From CALUOB01 sp944322305 (lineage in GTDB: Bacteria > Actinomycetota > Coriobacteriia > Coriobacteriales > Coriobacteriaceae): 64,000 nt of DNA. Under the pieces are notes generated by a model. It searched no databases and was not told the DNA's origin. It worked only from the letters and a program-made list of their open reading frames with translations. The stretch spans positions 1,364,001 to 1,428,000 of the forward strand of contig OZ007031.1 of the NCBI GenBank assembly GCA_963931605.1, written 5' to 3'. This document shows, in pieces, positions 41,296 to 49,894 of this stretch (its first letter is position 1; every line of letters begins with the position of its first letter). Both the position numbers and the translations under genes were made by a program.

Positions 41296-42507
41296 ATGTT
41301 CATTAAGAAGGGAGAGGGGGCATGCGATATGAATGGAATGAAACAACGAGTAAAAAGCCAGGTTGCCAGTAGTAAATTGCTCAACATTTGGATCAACCAC
41401 ATAGCGAAAAAAGAACGAAGCGCGTTGTCAAGAGAGCCCTTTCTAGGAGATTATCAAGGCGCGGAGGATGCCCTCGCGAGAATCTATCGGCCGTCGAGGA
41501 GTGAGCAGCCTGAGGCTTTCTACAACAACGAGCCTAGCTTAACACTTTCAATCATATTGCCGGTATACAACGTGGAAGACTATCTCGATGCATGCTTGTC
41601 GGCGTTGCTACAAGTAGGCGACGAGGTGCCTTTCGAGGTGATAGCAGTGAATGACGGATCGACGGATTCTTCGCGATCGATCCTCGGGAGATACGATGGC
41701 CGCTTCAAAGCGCTCAAAATCATAGACCGGGAGAACGGCGGGTTGTCGGCCGCTCGCAACACGGGGCTCGCAGAAGCCCGCGGGCGCTACATTGCCTTCG
41801 TTGACTCGGACGATGTCGTCCAATCCTCGGAGATGCTGCTTGCTGCCAATATGCTCGAGAGCTCGGATGCTGATTATATATCAGGAACATACCAGCGAAT
41901 AAACGACCGAGGGTTAACTTTCGGCCCTAGAGACAACGTCTCAACTCTGATGGTGCCTTGGGGTCGCGTATTCAGACGTGAGGTCTGGGCGGGCATCAGG
42001 TTTCCCGAGGGGTACTGGTATGAGGATCTCATCATGCCTTTTCTCATTGAGCCGCGATTCAGGGGTGTTGAAACGGATGCGCTTGTGTACTCATACCGCG
42101 ATCGGCCGGGCTCGATTGTCAACTCGACACCCTCGAGCCTCAAGGGGCTCGATTCGTTCTGGCTCATTGGCTATTTTCTCGACGAGTGCAGGCGGCTCGG
42201 GATACCCTCGTCATCCGTGTTCGACGCGACTCTTCGCTCCATGGGTCCGACCCTCATGGGCAGGACAACGGCGCTCGATGGAGTCCAGATGAGGACATTG
42301 TTTCATGCGTGCTGTGGCATTGTGCAGGGAGAAGGGGGATTCAGGACTTCTCGGTGCACCATGGGTCGCTACTGGGAGATGCTCAGGGATTCTCTCTTGA
42401 CGGGGGCGTTTCGTACCTGGTGTGCTTGCTGCGTTGCTATCTCCCTAGCGGAAGGGGGCTGCACTGTAAAGAGGCCCTTGCAGCTCCTGAGCGACTCCAA
42501 GCTGTGA
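41296..42507 (+). CDS. GT2-family glycosyltransferase 4
   Basis: 403 residues from ATG 41296; ATG 41329 has a better upstream AGGGAGAGGGGG and may be the real start. After about 80 residues of helical lead, LSIILPVYNVEDYLDACLSAL, VIAVNDGSTDSS, ENGGLSAARNTGLAEARGRYIAFVDSDD form the GT-A nucleotide and metal site. GC is low at the 5' end and rises through the gene. Confidence 0.88.
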   Translation: MFIKKGEGACDMNGMKQRVKSQVASSKLLNIWINHIAKKERSALSREPFLGDYQGAEDALARIYRPSRSEQPEAFYNNEPSLTLSIILPVYNVEDYLDACLSALLQVGDEVPFEVIAVNDGSTDSSRSILGRYDGRFKALKIIDRENGGLSAARNTGLAEARGRYIAFVDSDDVVQSSEMLLAANMLESSDADYISGTYQRINDRGLTFGPRDNVSTLMVPWGRVFRREVWAGIRFPEGYWYEDLIMPFLIEPRFRGVETDALVYSYRDRPGSIVNSTPSSLKGLDSFWLIGYFLDECRRLGIPSSSVFDATLRSMGPTLMGRTTALDGVQMRTLFHACCGIVQGEGGFRTSRCTMGRYWEMLRDSLLTGAFRTWCACCVAISLAEGGCTVKRPLQLLSDSKL

Positions 42508-42584
42508 AGACGGCTTTTCCGCAGGGGTCGTCGTCTTGTGCGAGGAATTGGTTTCACATAAATAATAAGAAAGTAGGGTCACCA

Positions 42585-43664
42585 GTGAATCTCAGTCAAG
42601 TCAAGAGAAGCGCGTGTCTTGCGCTGTCATCGGTCTTCGGCGATGCGGCGATTGCGGACATAGCCGCCCGTCGACAAGCAAACGAGAGCCTTGCCTTGAG
42701 TGCTTCGGACTGCCGCGGCGGCCGTAGCGTCTACGTCATCGGATGTCCAGATTATGGAAACCTGGGTGATCAAGCAATCGCATATGCCGAGCGGGCTTTT
42801 TTGCTCTCGCTCGGAATCAACCCCGTTATGCTCTACGGTCCTCTGTCTCGTTACTGGGGATGGTTGGGTTCCAATGTAAGGAACGATGATCTCATCTGCC
42901 TTCAAGGCGGAGGCAACATGGGGACGCTTTATGAGGGGTACGAGAACGAGCGCCTAGCAGTTATCGATCGTTTTAGGGAAAACAGGATAGTTGCGTTCCC
43001 CCAAACGATCAGCTATGGCGAGTCGAAGTACGAGAACGCGTATATGCGGCACGTCGAGAAGGTCTACAACAGCCATCCAGACCTGCACCTCGTAGCAAGA
43101 GAGCGCATGTCGTTCGAGCGAATGAGAAGGCTGTTCCCCAAAGCGGATGTGCTGCTCACGCCCGACATCGTTCTGTCGCTTCCGGCTTTTGAGGACGTCG
43201 ATCCCGCCGGACGAGAGGGACTGTGCCTTTGCCTGCGGGCGGACAAGGAGCGCCGACTTTCCTCGGATGCGTCCAAGCGGTTCATGGACGCCGCGGGAGG
43301 GCGCTTCGGGGATGTAGTCATGACTGATACGATGCATCCAAGGGACGCGCTCAGCCCCCGTGAGGGCGAGGCGGCCGTGCGGGAGAAGGTCGTTGAGCTT
43401 TCTCGCGCTAGGTTGGTCGTGACCGATCGTATCCATGGCATGATATTCTGCGCGCTTTCCGGCACACCCTGCATCGCCCTAGACAACTCCAACGGAAAGG
43501 TGGGGCAGGAATACGCTTGGCTCGAAGGGCTTCCGTATGTGCGTTTTGCTGGGAACGTCGATGAGGCGGTCGAGATGTTGCATAAGCCGGCTCCGGAGCC
43601 GGGCGCCTTTCCCGCTGAACGTTATGCCCCGCTTTTTGATTCGCTCAGAGGGATTATAAGATGA
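42585..43664 (+). CDS. Polysaccharide pyruvyl transferase family protein
   Basis: 359 residues from GTG 42585; the frame is open further upstream but overlaps the glycosyltransferase. The GT-B-like PS_pyruv_trans fold is seen in VYVIGCPDYGNLGDQAIAYAERAF, ICLQGGGNMGTLYEG, FPQTISYG, LVARERMSF, and VVTDRIHGMIFCALSGTPCIALDN. Members either add pyruvate ketals from PEP to sugars or are related glycosyltransferases. If the former, the polymer would carry an acidic pyruvate group. Confidence 0.88.
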   Translation: MNLSQVKRSACLALSSVFGDAAIADIAARRQANESLALSASDCRGGRSVYVIGCPDYGNLGDQAIAYAERAFLLSLGINPVMLYGPLSRYWGWLGSNVRNDDLICLQGGGNMGTLYEGYENERLAVIDRFRENRIVAFPQTISYGESKYENAYMRHVEKVYNSHPDLHLVARERMSFERMRRLFPKADVLLTPDIVLSLPAFEDVDPAGREGLCLCLRADKERRLSSDASKRFMDAAGGRFGDVVMTDTMHPRDALSPREGEAAVREKVVELSRARLVVTDRIHGMIFCALSGTPCIALDNSNGKVGQEYAWLEGLPYVRFAGNVDEAVEMLHKPAPEPGAFPAERYAPLFDSLRGIIR

Positions 43665-43755
43665 GGCGTTTGCTCGATGCGTTTGCGGGACGTACAAACG
43701 GTGAGTGCGACGGACTGCGACAGAGCTGGAGTGTTGTTAGGTTGGTGGCGCATAG

Positions 43756-45195
43756 ATGATAGCTAGGTATAAAGAGCTGATGAAAAACATCCTTCTCTTT
43801 GCTGTGAATGCTGTTGCCACCAAACTGATCACATTTTTGCTCGTCCCCCTGTACACGAGCTATATGTCTGCAGGCGAATATGGGCTTACCGACATGTCCA
43901 TAACTGTGATCAGCCTGGTTACGCCCCTGGTCACGCTAGATGTCTCAGAGGCGGCCGTGCGCTACATCGTCGGCGACAGAAAGAACGGCGAACGATATGC
44001 CGCGTTCGCGTTCGGGCTCACATTCCTTTCCATCTGCCTGGTTGCCCTCATCTCTCCACTGCTCGGGCTCGGCATCTTCGGCGGCTTGGGCGACTATAAG
44101 GTCTGGTTCGTGCTCGCGTACGCGACCACTGCGGTCATGAACCTGTGCGGCGAGGTCGCGCGCGGCTCGGGGGAGGTCAAGCTCATCCCCCTGTGCGCCG
44201 GCTTGTCGTCGGTGGTGACGCTCGTCTCCGCCCTAGCTCTTATTGGCAACTTCGGCTTGGGGATAACGGGGTATTTTCTCTCCGTCTCCATCGGGCCCGC
44301 CCTCGCGATACTGGTGTATCTCACTGTGGGCGGGCTCGGCGGGATGGCCGTCCGTGGTGCAATGAAGCTCTCCGCGGGCGGGTTGGCAGCGGTGCGCGAG
44401 ACCGCGGCGCCCATGGTGCGCTACGCTCTCCCCCTTATTCCCAACGCCCTGTTCTGGTGGGCGGGGACGTCGATCAACCGCTTCTTCATAACGGGCATGC
44501 TCGGAATCTCGGCGTCCGGCATGTTCGCCGCCGCCGGGAAAGTCCCCAACCTGCTGAACACGGCCTACTCCGTCTTTCAGCAGGCGTGGCAGCTCTCCGC
44601 GTTCCAAGAGGCAAAGGACGAGGGCGTCGCCCGGTTCTACTCAGTGGTCTACCGCGTCCTGGCCGCTGGCATGACGGTGCTCTGCGCCCTGATCTCGCTG
44701 CTCGCTCCGCTGCTCGGGTCGATCTTTCTGAGGGGCGAGACGTACGGCGCCTGGCCCATGATCCCGATCCTGCTCATCGCCAACCTCATGAACGTGTTCA
44801 ACTCGTTCTACGGGACGGTGTACACCAGCACAATGCACACGGGCTACGTCATGCGCACCACGGTGTTCGGGGCCCTCTCCTGCGTCGTGTTCACGCCGCT
44901 GCTGATTCCCCTCATGGGCACCTACGGCGCCTGCGTTGCCTCCGTTATAGGGCAGGGGCTGGTGTTCGCGATGCGGGCCCGGGATTCGCGTAAGTACATC
45001 GCCTTCGACGCCGGCTGGAGAACGCTCTTGCCCACGCTCGCCATCCTTGCTGCGCAGTCCGTTGTGACCGCTTTCCAGTTCCCGGAGTGGCGGCTCGTCT
45101 CGCTCGCTTGCTTTGTTTTAGTGGTTGTGCTGCAGGGTCGCAGACTCCTGCCTATCCTCAGTTTTATGAAATCTAGAGTGAAGCGCGGCAAGTAG
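43756..45195 (+). CDS. Wzx-like oligosaccharide flippase
   Basis: 479 residues with about 12-14 membrane helices, MOP superfamily. N-terminus NILLFAVNAVATKLITFLLVPLYTSYMSAGEYGLTDM is typical of polysaccharide flippases, and the middle has LPLIPNALFWWAGTSINRFFI. It would move the undecaprenyl-linked unit across the membrane for the Wzy-like enzyme at 39001. GC returns to the high phage-like level here. Last gene of the cargo; a terminator follows. Confidence 0.92.
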   Translation: MIARYKELMKNILLFAVNAVATKLITFLLVPLYTSYMSAGEYGLTDMSITVISLVTPLVTLDVSEAAVRYIVGDRKNGERYAAFAFGLTFLSICLVALISPLLGLGIFGGLGDYKVWFVLAYATTAVMNLCGEVARGSGEVKLIPLCAGLSSVVTLVSALALIGNFGLGITGYFLSVSIGPALAILVYLTVGGLGGMAVRGAMKLSAGGLAAVRETAAPMVRYALPLIPNALFWWAGTSINRFFITGMLGISASGMFAAAGKVPNLLNTAYSVFQQAWQLSAFQEAKDEGVARFYSVVYRVLAAGMTVLCALISLLAPLLGSIFLRGETYGAWPMIPILLIANLMNVFNSFYGTVYTSTMHTGYVMRTTVFGALSCVVFTPLLIPLMGTYGACVASVIGQGLVFAMRARDSRKYIAFDAGWRTLLPTLAILAAQSVVTAFQFPEWRLVSLACFVLVVVLQGRRLLPILSFMKSRVKRGK

Positions 45196-45227
45196 AGCCG
45201 CTTAATCGGCAGCCTTTCTTGTGACAC

Positions 45228-45269
45228 GCCCGTACCCTGACCGAGACGTTAGGGTGCGGGCTTTCTCTT
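45228..45269 (+). terminator. Terminator closing the cargo operon
   Basis: GCCCGTACCCT (45228-45238) pairs with AGGGTGCGGGC (45251-45261) with one mismatch, followed by TTTCTCTTT. It separates the polysaccharide operon from the scaffold gene 28 bases on, so the two are regulated apart. Confidence 0.65.
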
Positions 45270-45296
45270 TGCCCGCCTGGTGGAAGGGACGGGCAG

Positions 45297-45818
45297 ATGG
45301 ATGGCTTGCAGGACGGGACGCAGCAGGTCGACGAGGGCGCGGCGCAGCAGCAGCCGGGGCCGCAGGGCGACCAGGCGCAGCAGGCGCCGGCGCAGGTAGG
45401 GTCGGGCGACGCCGCGAGGGCTCGTGCGGAATACGAGGCGGCGCTCAAGGAGCGCGACGCGAGGATCGCGGAGCTGGAGGGCGAGATCGCCGAGGCCGCG
45501 AAGACCGCAGAGAGCGCCGAGAAGCTGCGGGTGCAGATGGACGAGCTCAGGCGCCAGGGCGACGAGCAGCGCGTGGGGTTCGAGCTGCAGCTCGCCGGGG
45601 CGCGCAACGTGAAGGCCGCGAGGGCCCTTCTCCCCGACCACGACAACGACGTCGAGAAGCTGAGGGCCGCCGAGCCGTGGCTCTTCGGTGCCACTGTGCC
45701 TGCGCAGGCGGCCGGCGCCACGGGGTTGCCGAACGCCGGGGCGGCAACGGATAGTTCCGCGACTTTGAAGCGCTGGCGCAGAATCGCCGGGCTGACCGAC
45801 GAAGGCAAGGAGGAGTAG
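45297..45818 (+). CDS. Phage scaffolding protein
   Basis: 173 residues. Gln-rich N-terminus, a central coiled coil (YEAALKERDARIAELEGEIAEAAKTAES) and the motif LAGARNVKAARALL found in phage minor structural gp20-like scaffolds. It guides capsid shell assembly and leaves before packaging. Immediately upstream of the capsid gene, which is the standard order; its other normal neighbour, the portal, is 13 kb away because of the cargo. Confidence 0.82.
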   Translation: MDGLQDGTQQVDEGAAQQQPGPQGDQAQQAPAQVGSGDAARARAEYEAALKERDARIAELEGEIAEAAKTAESAEKLRVQMDELRRQGDEQRVGFELQLAGARNVKAARALLPDHDNDVEKLRAAEPWLFGATVPAQAAGATGLPNAGAATDSSATLKRWRRIAGLTDEGKEE

Positions 45819-45821
45819 CGA

Positions 45822-46706
45822 ATGCCCAATTCGATTGAATTCACGAGGAACTACACATCGGTCATCGACGAGGTCTACAAGCGCGCGGCGGTGTCGACGT
45901 GCCTGAACTCGCCGCAGCGCATGGCGCGCGCGGGGCGCAACGCCAAGGAGATCATGATCCCGAAGATCGAGGTGACGGGCCTCGGGGACTACACGAGGAA
46001 CGTCGGCTACAAGACGGGGGCGATCACCTACGGGTTCGAGACGAAGACGTTCAACTACGACCGAGGCATCCGCCTTCTCGCCGACGTGATGGACGTCGAG
46101 GAGGCGGGCGTCCTCGACTGCTTCGTGGAGGCGGGCAGCGAGCTGCAGCGCACGCAGGTGGCGCCGGAGGCGGACGCCTTCACGTTCGCCGAGATCGCCG
46201 GCCACGACGGCGTGACGGTCGAGGAGGAGGACCTGTCCGCGGCGGAGGCCGGGGACATCCTCGCCTCCCTGCGCGCCGTGACGAACGAGATGGACGAGCT
46301 GGAGGTGACGACCGGCAGCCGCATCCTGTTCATCACGCCCACGCTCAAGGGCGTGCTCGACGATTTCTCGCTCGCGAACCCCACCCGCTCGAACCGCGTG
46401 CTCACGCGGTTCTCCCGCATCGTGGAGGTGCCACAGAGCCGGTTCTACACGGACATCGCGCTGAACAGCGGCGAGGGAGACCAGTTCGGCTACGCCAAGG
46501 GTGCGGCCGCCAAGGACATCAACTGGATGGTGGTGGAGCGCTCCGCCGTCATCAAGTTCGACAAGCACGTGGCCTCGAGGGTCTTCTCGCCCGACGAGCT
46601 GGAGAACCTGGACAGCTACATGATGAAGTACCGCAAGTACGGCATCGTGGAGCTGCTGGACAACAAGCTGGACGGCGTGCACGTCTCCTGCGCGCCGCTG
46701 GCGTGA
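45822..46706 (+). CDS. Major capsid protein
   Basis: 294 residues, ATG 45822 after CAAGGAGGAG. Fits the HK97-fold capsid proteins of Gram-positive phages without a long delta domain: YTSVIDEVYKRAAVSTCLN, IMIPKIEVTGLGDYTRN, GAITYGFETKTFNYDRGIRLLADVMDVEEAG, and RILFITPTLKGVLDD. Placed between scaffold and connector genes. No frameshift or truncation. Confidence 0.88.
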   Translation: MPNSIEFTRNYTSVIDEVYKRAAVSTCLNSPQRMARAGRNAKEIMIPKIEVTGLGDYTRNVGYKTGAITYGFETKTFNYDRGIRLLADVMDVEEAGVLDCFVEAGSELQRTQVAPEADAFTFAEIAGHDGVTVEEEDLSAAEAGDILASLRAVTNEMDELEVTTGSRILFITPTLKGVLDDFSLANPTRSNRVLTRFSRIVEVPQSRFYTDIALNSGEGDQFGYAKGAAAKDINWMVVERSAVIKFDKHVASRVFSPDELENLDSYMMKYRKYGIVELLDNKLDGVHVSCAPLA

Positions 46707-47089
46707 GCGAGGGGCTGACGGGCGCGGCGGGCTGCGGCCCCGCGCCCGTCTCCTACGGCTTCTACCTCGACGGGTACGGCGGGGCACTGGTGGCAGCGGA
46801 CTTCTCCGAGGTGATGCCCGCCGCCGTGCGCATGGTCGGGTCGCTCACCGGCGCGCGCGAGGTGCAGGTCGGATGGGACGACGCGCAGGCGGACGCCTGG
46901 CGGCGCGCCGTCTGCGCGGCGGCCGACGCCTTCGCCGAGTACGGCGAGGGGCGCGTGGGCGGCTTCTCGATCGGCTCATTCTCCGTGACGAACTACCGCG
47001 ACGACGGGACGACCGGCGCCGAGGTGGCACGGGAGGCGGCGCTCGCGGAGCTGGCGGGGACGGGCCTCTGCTGGAGCGGGGTGAGATAG
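46703..47089 (+). CDS. Head-tail connector-type protein 1
   Basis: 128 residues from GTG 46703, overlapping the capsid stop by 4 bases (GTGA). The internal ADAWRRAVCAAADAFAEYGEGRVGGFSIGSFSVT segment resembles gp15-like adaptor proteins that sit under the portal: a helical N-part and a short strand-rich end. Identification is by position and general pattern, so only moderate. Confidence 0.6.
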   Translation: MSEGLTGAAGCGPAPVSYGFYLDGYGGALVAADFSEVMPAAVRMVGSLTGAREVQVGWDDAQADAWRRAVCAAADAFAEYGEGRVGGFSIGSFSVTNYRDDGTTGAEVAREAALAELAGTGLCWSGVR

Positions 47090-47419
47090 GTGCGCTTTCT
47101 GAGGCCGATACCGAGAAGGCTCCTTCCCGACGACATGATCGCGTGGCCGGCGGCGGGCGACGGGACGTACGGGCCGTCCGCGCTGGTGAGGCACGTGCGG
47201 TTCGAGCGCACGGAGTCCGCCGTGGACGACGCCCACCGCAGCGCGGACGGCGGCGCGGGGCGGATCTTCGTCGACGCGGCGAGCTCGGAAGGCGCCTTCG
47301 AGGTTCCCGCGGGGTCGCGCGTGCTGGTGGGCGCGGGGCCGAGCATGCACGTGCTCAGGTGCCGGCGCTGCTGCGTGGTGCGCGGGCACGTGCACCACTG
47401 GGAACTGGAGGTGGGCTGA
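47090..47419 (+). CDS. Minor capsid/connector protein 2
   Basis: 109 residues from GTG 47090, directly after the previous stop. IPRRLLPDDMIAWPAAGDGTYGPSALVRHVRFER fits the Minor_capsid_1 (gp16-like stopper) family of head completion proteins. Its TGA overlaps the ATG of the next gene. Likely part of the neck that seals the filled head. Confidence 0.62.
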   Translation: MRFLRPIPRRLLPDDMIAWPAAGDGTYGPSALVRHVRFERTESAVDDAHRSADGGAGRIFVDAASSEGAFEVPAGSRVLVGAGPSMHVLRCRRCCVVRGHVHHWELEVG

Positions 47420-47817
47420 TGGTCTCATGCGGCGACGTGGCGGGCGCGGTGGCGTCGATGCTCTGCGCGCTGGGCTTCGCGGGCGTGTTCTGCGCGCCGC
47501 CCTCGGCGGGGTTTTGCGCCGAGCCGATCGTGGTGACCCAGGGGCCCTTCGCGCGGGAGGCGCGCCTGGCCGACGGCGGCGAGCGCGGGCGCGTTGACAT
47601 TGGCGTGCTGGTGTGCCGCGAGGAGGCCGGTGCCGCGGAGGCTGCTTGCCTGGCTGCCGAGCGGGCGCTGCGCGGCGCTGCGTGGCCGATCGACGTCGAC
47701 GGGGTGAGGATCGCCTCGGTGGACTCCGATGGGGCCGGTCCGCGCGGGCGCGACGGGTCCGGGCGGTGGCTGTGGGGGTTCACCTTGATCTGCACGGTGG
47801 TGAGGCATGTTGGCTGA
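47419..47817 (+). CDS. Connector/tail-terminator-type protein 3
   Basis: 132 residues, ATG 47419 overlapping the preceding stop. ADGGERGRVDIGVLVCREEAGAAEAACLAAERAL and the final FTLICTVVRHVG match the small alpha-beta proteins (Minor_capsid_3/tail terminator type) at the head-tail junction. In relatives the major tail protein would follow; here it does not. Confidence 0.58.
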   Translation: MVSCGDVAGAVASMLCALGFAGVFCAPPSAGFCAEPIVVTQGPFAREARLADGGERGRVDIGVLVCREEAGAAEAACLAAERALRGAAWPIDVDGVRIASVDSDGAGPRGRDGSGRWLWGFTLICTVVRHVG

Positions 47818-47986
47818 CACGCATGAGCGCGTACGCGGGTACGGCGTCCGCGAGGATCATAAGAAGGGGCCGGCTCACCGCGATGCGCGGGACGAGAGCC
47901 GGCGCAGCGCGTCCGAGACCGAACGGATAGGTCGCGAGCAGCAGCGGCGCGCCACCGCGTACGGGCGCGCACGGGGGCGGCTGTGA
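47807..47986 (+). CDS. 59-residue basic protein at the place of the missing tail genes
   Basis: ATG 47807 overlaps the end of the preceding gene by 11 bases and the stop overlaps the next GTG by 4, so it is packed as a real gene. The product (MLADTHERVRGYGVREDHKK and on) is strongly basic and Arg-rich with no membrane segment. I do not recognise it. It might be the stub left after loss of the major tail and tape measure genes, or a small DNA-binding protein. Confidence 0.5.
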   Translation: MLADTHERVRGYGVREDHKKGPAHRDARDESRRSASETERIGREQQRRATAYGRARGRL

Positions 47987-48699
47987 GCGGGTTCTTCTAC
48001 GCGGGGCGCGACTTCTCGCCCTACGTCCAGGCGGAGCTTGTTGAGCCGGCGGCGCACGCCCTGGAGCCGCGAGCGTTCTCGGTGTCCGGCAGGCCCGGCG
48101 CGATGCTTTTGGGCAGCGAGCTGCCGCCGCGCGAGGTGCGCCTTCTGCTGCATCTGGACGCGGGGTCGCAGATGACGGGGCTCGAGCTTTCTCGCCTGCG
48201 GGCGCTGCTGCGCGCGTGGCTCTGCGCGCCCGGCGGCGGGGATCTCTCCGTTCCCGGCGAGGGCTCGCTCACCTGGCGCGACGTGGTGGTCACGGGAGTC
48301 TCGGACTGGGATTCCCTTTTCGAGGGCGGCTCGTGCGCCGTGGATTTCACGTGCTACGACCCGGTGGCGTACGGCGCGGGGCGCTCCTGCACGGGGACAG
48401 AGGTCGAGGTGCTGGGCACCTGGCCCACACTTCCCGTGGTGAGGCTGACCGCTGCGGCAGGCTCCTCCGTGAAGGTTGCCGACGAGGACGGCCGCTACGT
48501 TCTGGTGGAGCGGGACCTCTTCGCCGGCGACGAGGTGGTGATGGACTTCTCGGCCGAGTCCGTGACGGTGGACGGCGAGGGCGCCTCGGCCGACGTCGCG
48601 GTGGAGAGCGCGTTCTTCTCGCTCTCGCCCGGTGCGCACGTTCTGACCTTCTCGGGGTGCTCGGCGCACGAGGTGGCGTGGACGGAGAGGTGGCTATAG
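47983..48699 (+). CDS. Distal tail (Dit-like) protein
   Basis: 238 residues from GTG 47983. N-terminal domain with FFYAGRDFSPYVQAEL and a C-terminal galectin-like part fit the Sipho_tail/Dit family that forms the hub between tail tube and baseplate. LDAGSQMTGLELSRLRALLRAWL and GDLSVPGEGSLTWRDVVVTG are typical. Followed without a gap by the Tal-like gene. Confidence 0.72.
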   Translation: MSGFFYAGRDFSPYVQAELVEPAAHALEPRAFSVSGRPGAMLLGSELPPREVRLLLHLDAGSQMTGLELSRLRALLRAWLCAPGGGDLSVPGEGSLTWRDVVVTGVSDWDSLFEGGSCAVDFTCYDPVAYGAGRSCTGTEVEVLGTWPTLPVVRLTAAAGSSVKVADEDGRYVLVERDLFAGDEVVMDFSAESVTVDGEGASADVAVESAFFSLSPGAHVLTFSGCSAHEVAWTERWL

Positions 48700-49893
48700 A
48701 TGGTTCCGGCGATCTATCTCTTCGACCGCTTCGACGGGCGGCTGGGGATCCTGCCGGCCGTGGCCTCGCTTGTGCACACCGAGGAGCTGGGCGGTGAGGA
48801 CACGATCGAGTTCGACTGCACGGTGGCGCCCGAGAAGGGGTCGCGCCTGCTGTGGCGCGACCCGGAGGACGGCGCCTGGCGCGAGCACGTGGTGGCGCGC
48901 ACCGACGAGCCGCTCACGGGGCCCGCGCGGGTGTACGCCGAGTCCTCTATAAGCGAGCTTCTGGGCGACTTCATCGAGGAGGAGCGCCTGTCCGCGAAGA
49001 CCGCCGCCGAGGCGCTTGCCGCCGTGCTGGCGCACACGCGCTGGACCGCGGGCGACGTGGGCGTGGGCGACGCGCGGCACGGCTGCTTGCTCTACCACGT
49101 GAACGCGCTCGCCGCGCTGAGGCGCGTCGAGGAGGTCTGGGGCGGCGAGCTCGAGTGCTCGATAGCCGTGGAGGACGGGCGCGTCGCCGGGCGCACGGTG
49201 TCGCTGCCCGCGCGGCGCGGGGGCTGGCGCGGGGCGCGGCTCACGCGCGGCAAGGGACTCATGGCCTGCACGCGCACGGTGCTGGAGAACGAGGTGTTCA
49301 CGGCGCTCTACGGCTTTGGGCGCGGGCTGCCGGTCCTGGACGAGAGCGGCGAGCATACCGGCGGCTACACCAGGCGGCTTACCTTCGGCGCCGTGAACAA
49401 CGGCGTGAACTGGGTGGGCAGCGACGAGGCGCGCCTGGCATGGGGGCGGCCCGACGGCGCCGGGGGCCGGGCGCACCGGTTCGGATGCGTGGTGTTCGCC
49501 GAGTGCGAGGACGCCTCCGAGCTGAAGGCGCTCACCGAGGCGGAGCTTGCGCGGGTGAGCCGTCCCCGCGTGGCCTACGAGGCCGAGGCCGCCGAGGTCT
49601 GCGGCTGCGGCTTCGTGGGGCTGGGAGACGACGTCGCGGTGTGCGACGACGCGCGGGTGCCGCCATGGCGCTTCACGGCGCGATGCGTGCGGCGCGTACG
49701 GGAGCTCGGCGCGGGCGGGATCGTGCGCCGGCTTGCGCTGGGGGCCGTTGAGCGCACGTCGTGGTCGGCGTCCGCCGACGTGGCGGCGCGCGTGGCCACG
49801 GTCGAGGAGGCGGCTTCCGCCGCCGGCGAGGCCGCAGCCGCCGCAGCGGGGGCGGTCTCCTCCCTGGAGGATCTGAGCGAGATGGAGTTCTGA
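48700..49893 (+). CDS. Tail-associated (Tal-like) baseplate protein
   Basis: 397 residues. The first about 330 residues fit the gp27-like fold of prophage tail endopeptidase/tail-spike proteins (IYLFDRFDGRLGILPAV, RVYAESSISELLGDFIEE, VFTALYGFGRGLPV). The lysin part of longer relatives is absent. The C-terminus is a short Ala-rich coiled coil ending SLEDLSEMEF; the next protein ends DDLSEMEF, so the two share a terminal peptide. Confidence 0.72.
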   Translation: MVPAIYLFDRFDGRLGILPAVASLVHTEELGGEDTIEFDCTVAPEKGSRLLWRDPEDGAWREHVVARTDEPLTGPARVYAESSISELLGDFIEEERLSAKTAAEALAAVLAHTRWTAGDVGVGDARHGCLLYHVNALAALRRVEEVWGGELECSIAVEDGRVAGRTVSLPARRGGWRGARLTRGKGLMACTRTVLENEVFTALYGFGRGLPVLDESGEHTGGYTRRLTFGAVNNGVNWVGSDEARLAWGRPDGAGGRAHRFGCVVFAECEDASELKALTEAELARVSRPRVAYEAEAAEVCGCGFVGLGDDVAVCDDARVPPWRFTARCVRRVRELGAGGIVRRLALGAVERTSWSASADVAARVATVEEAASAAGEAAAAAAGAVSSLEDLSEMEF

Positions 49894-49894
49894 C

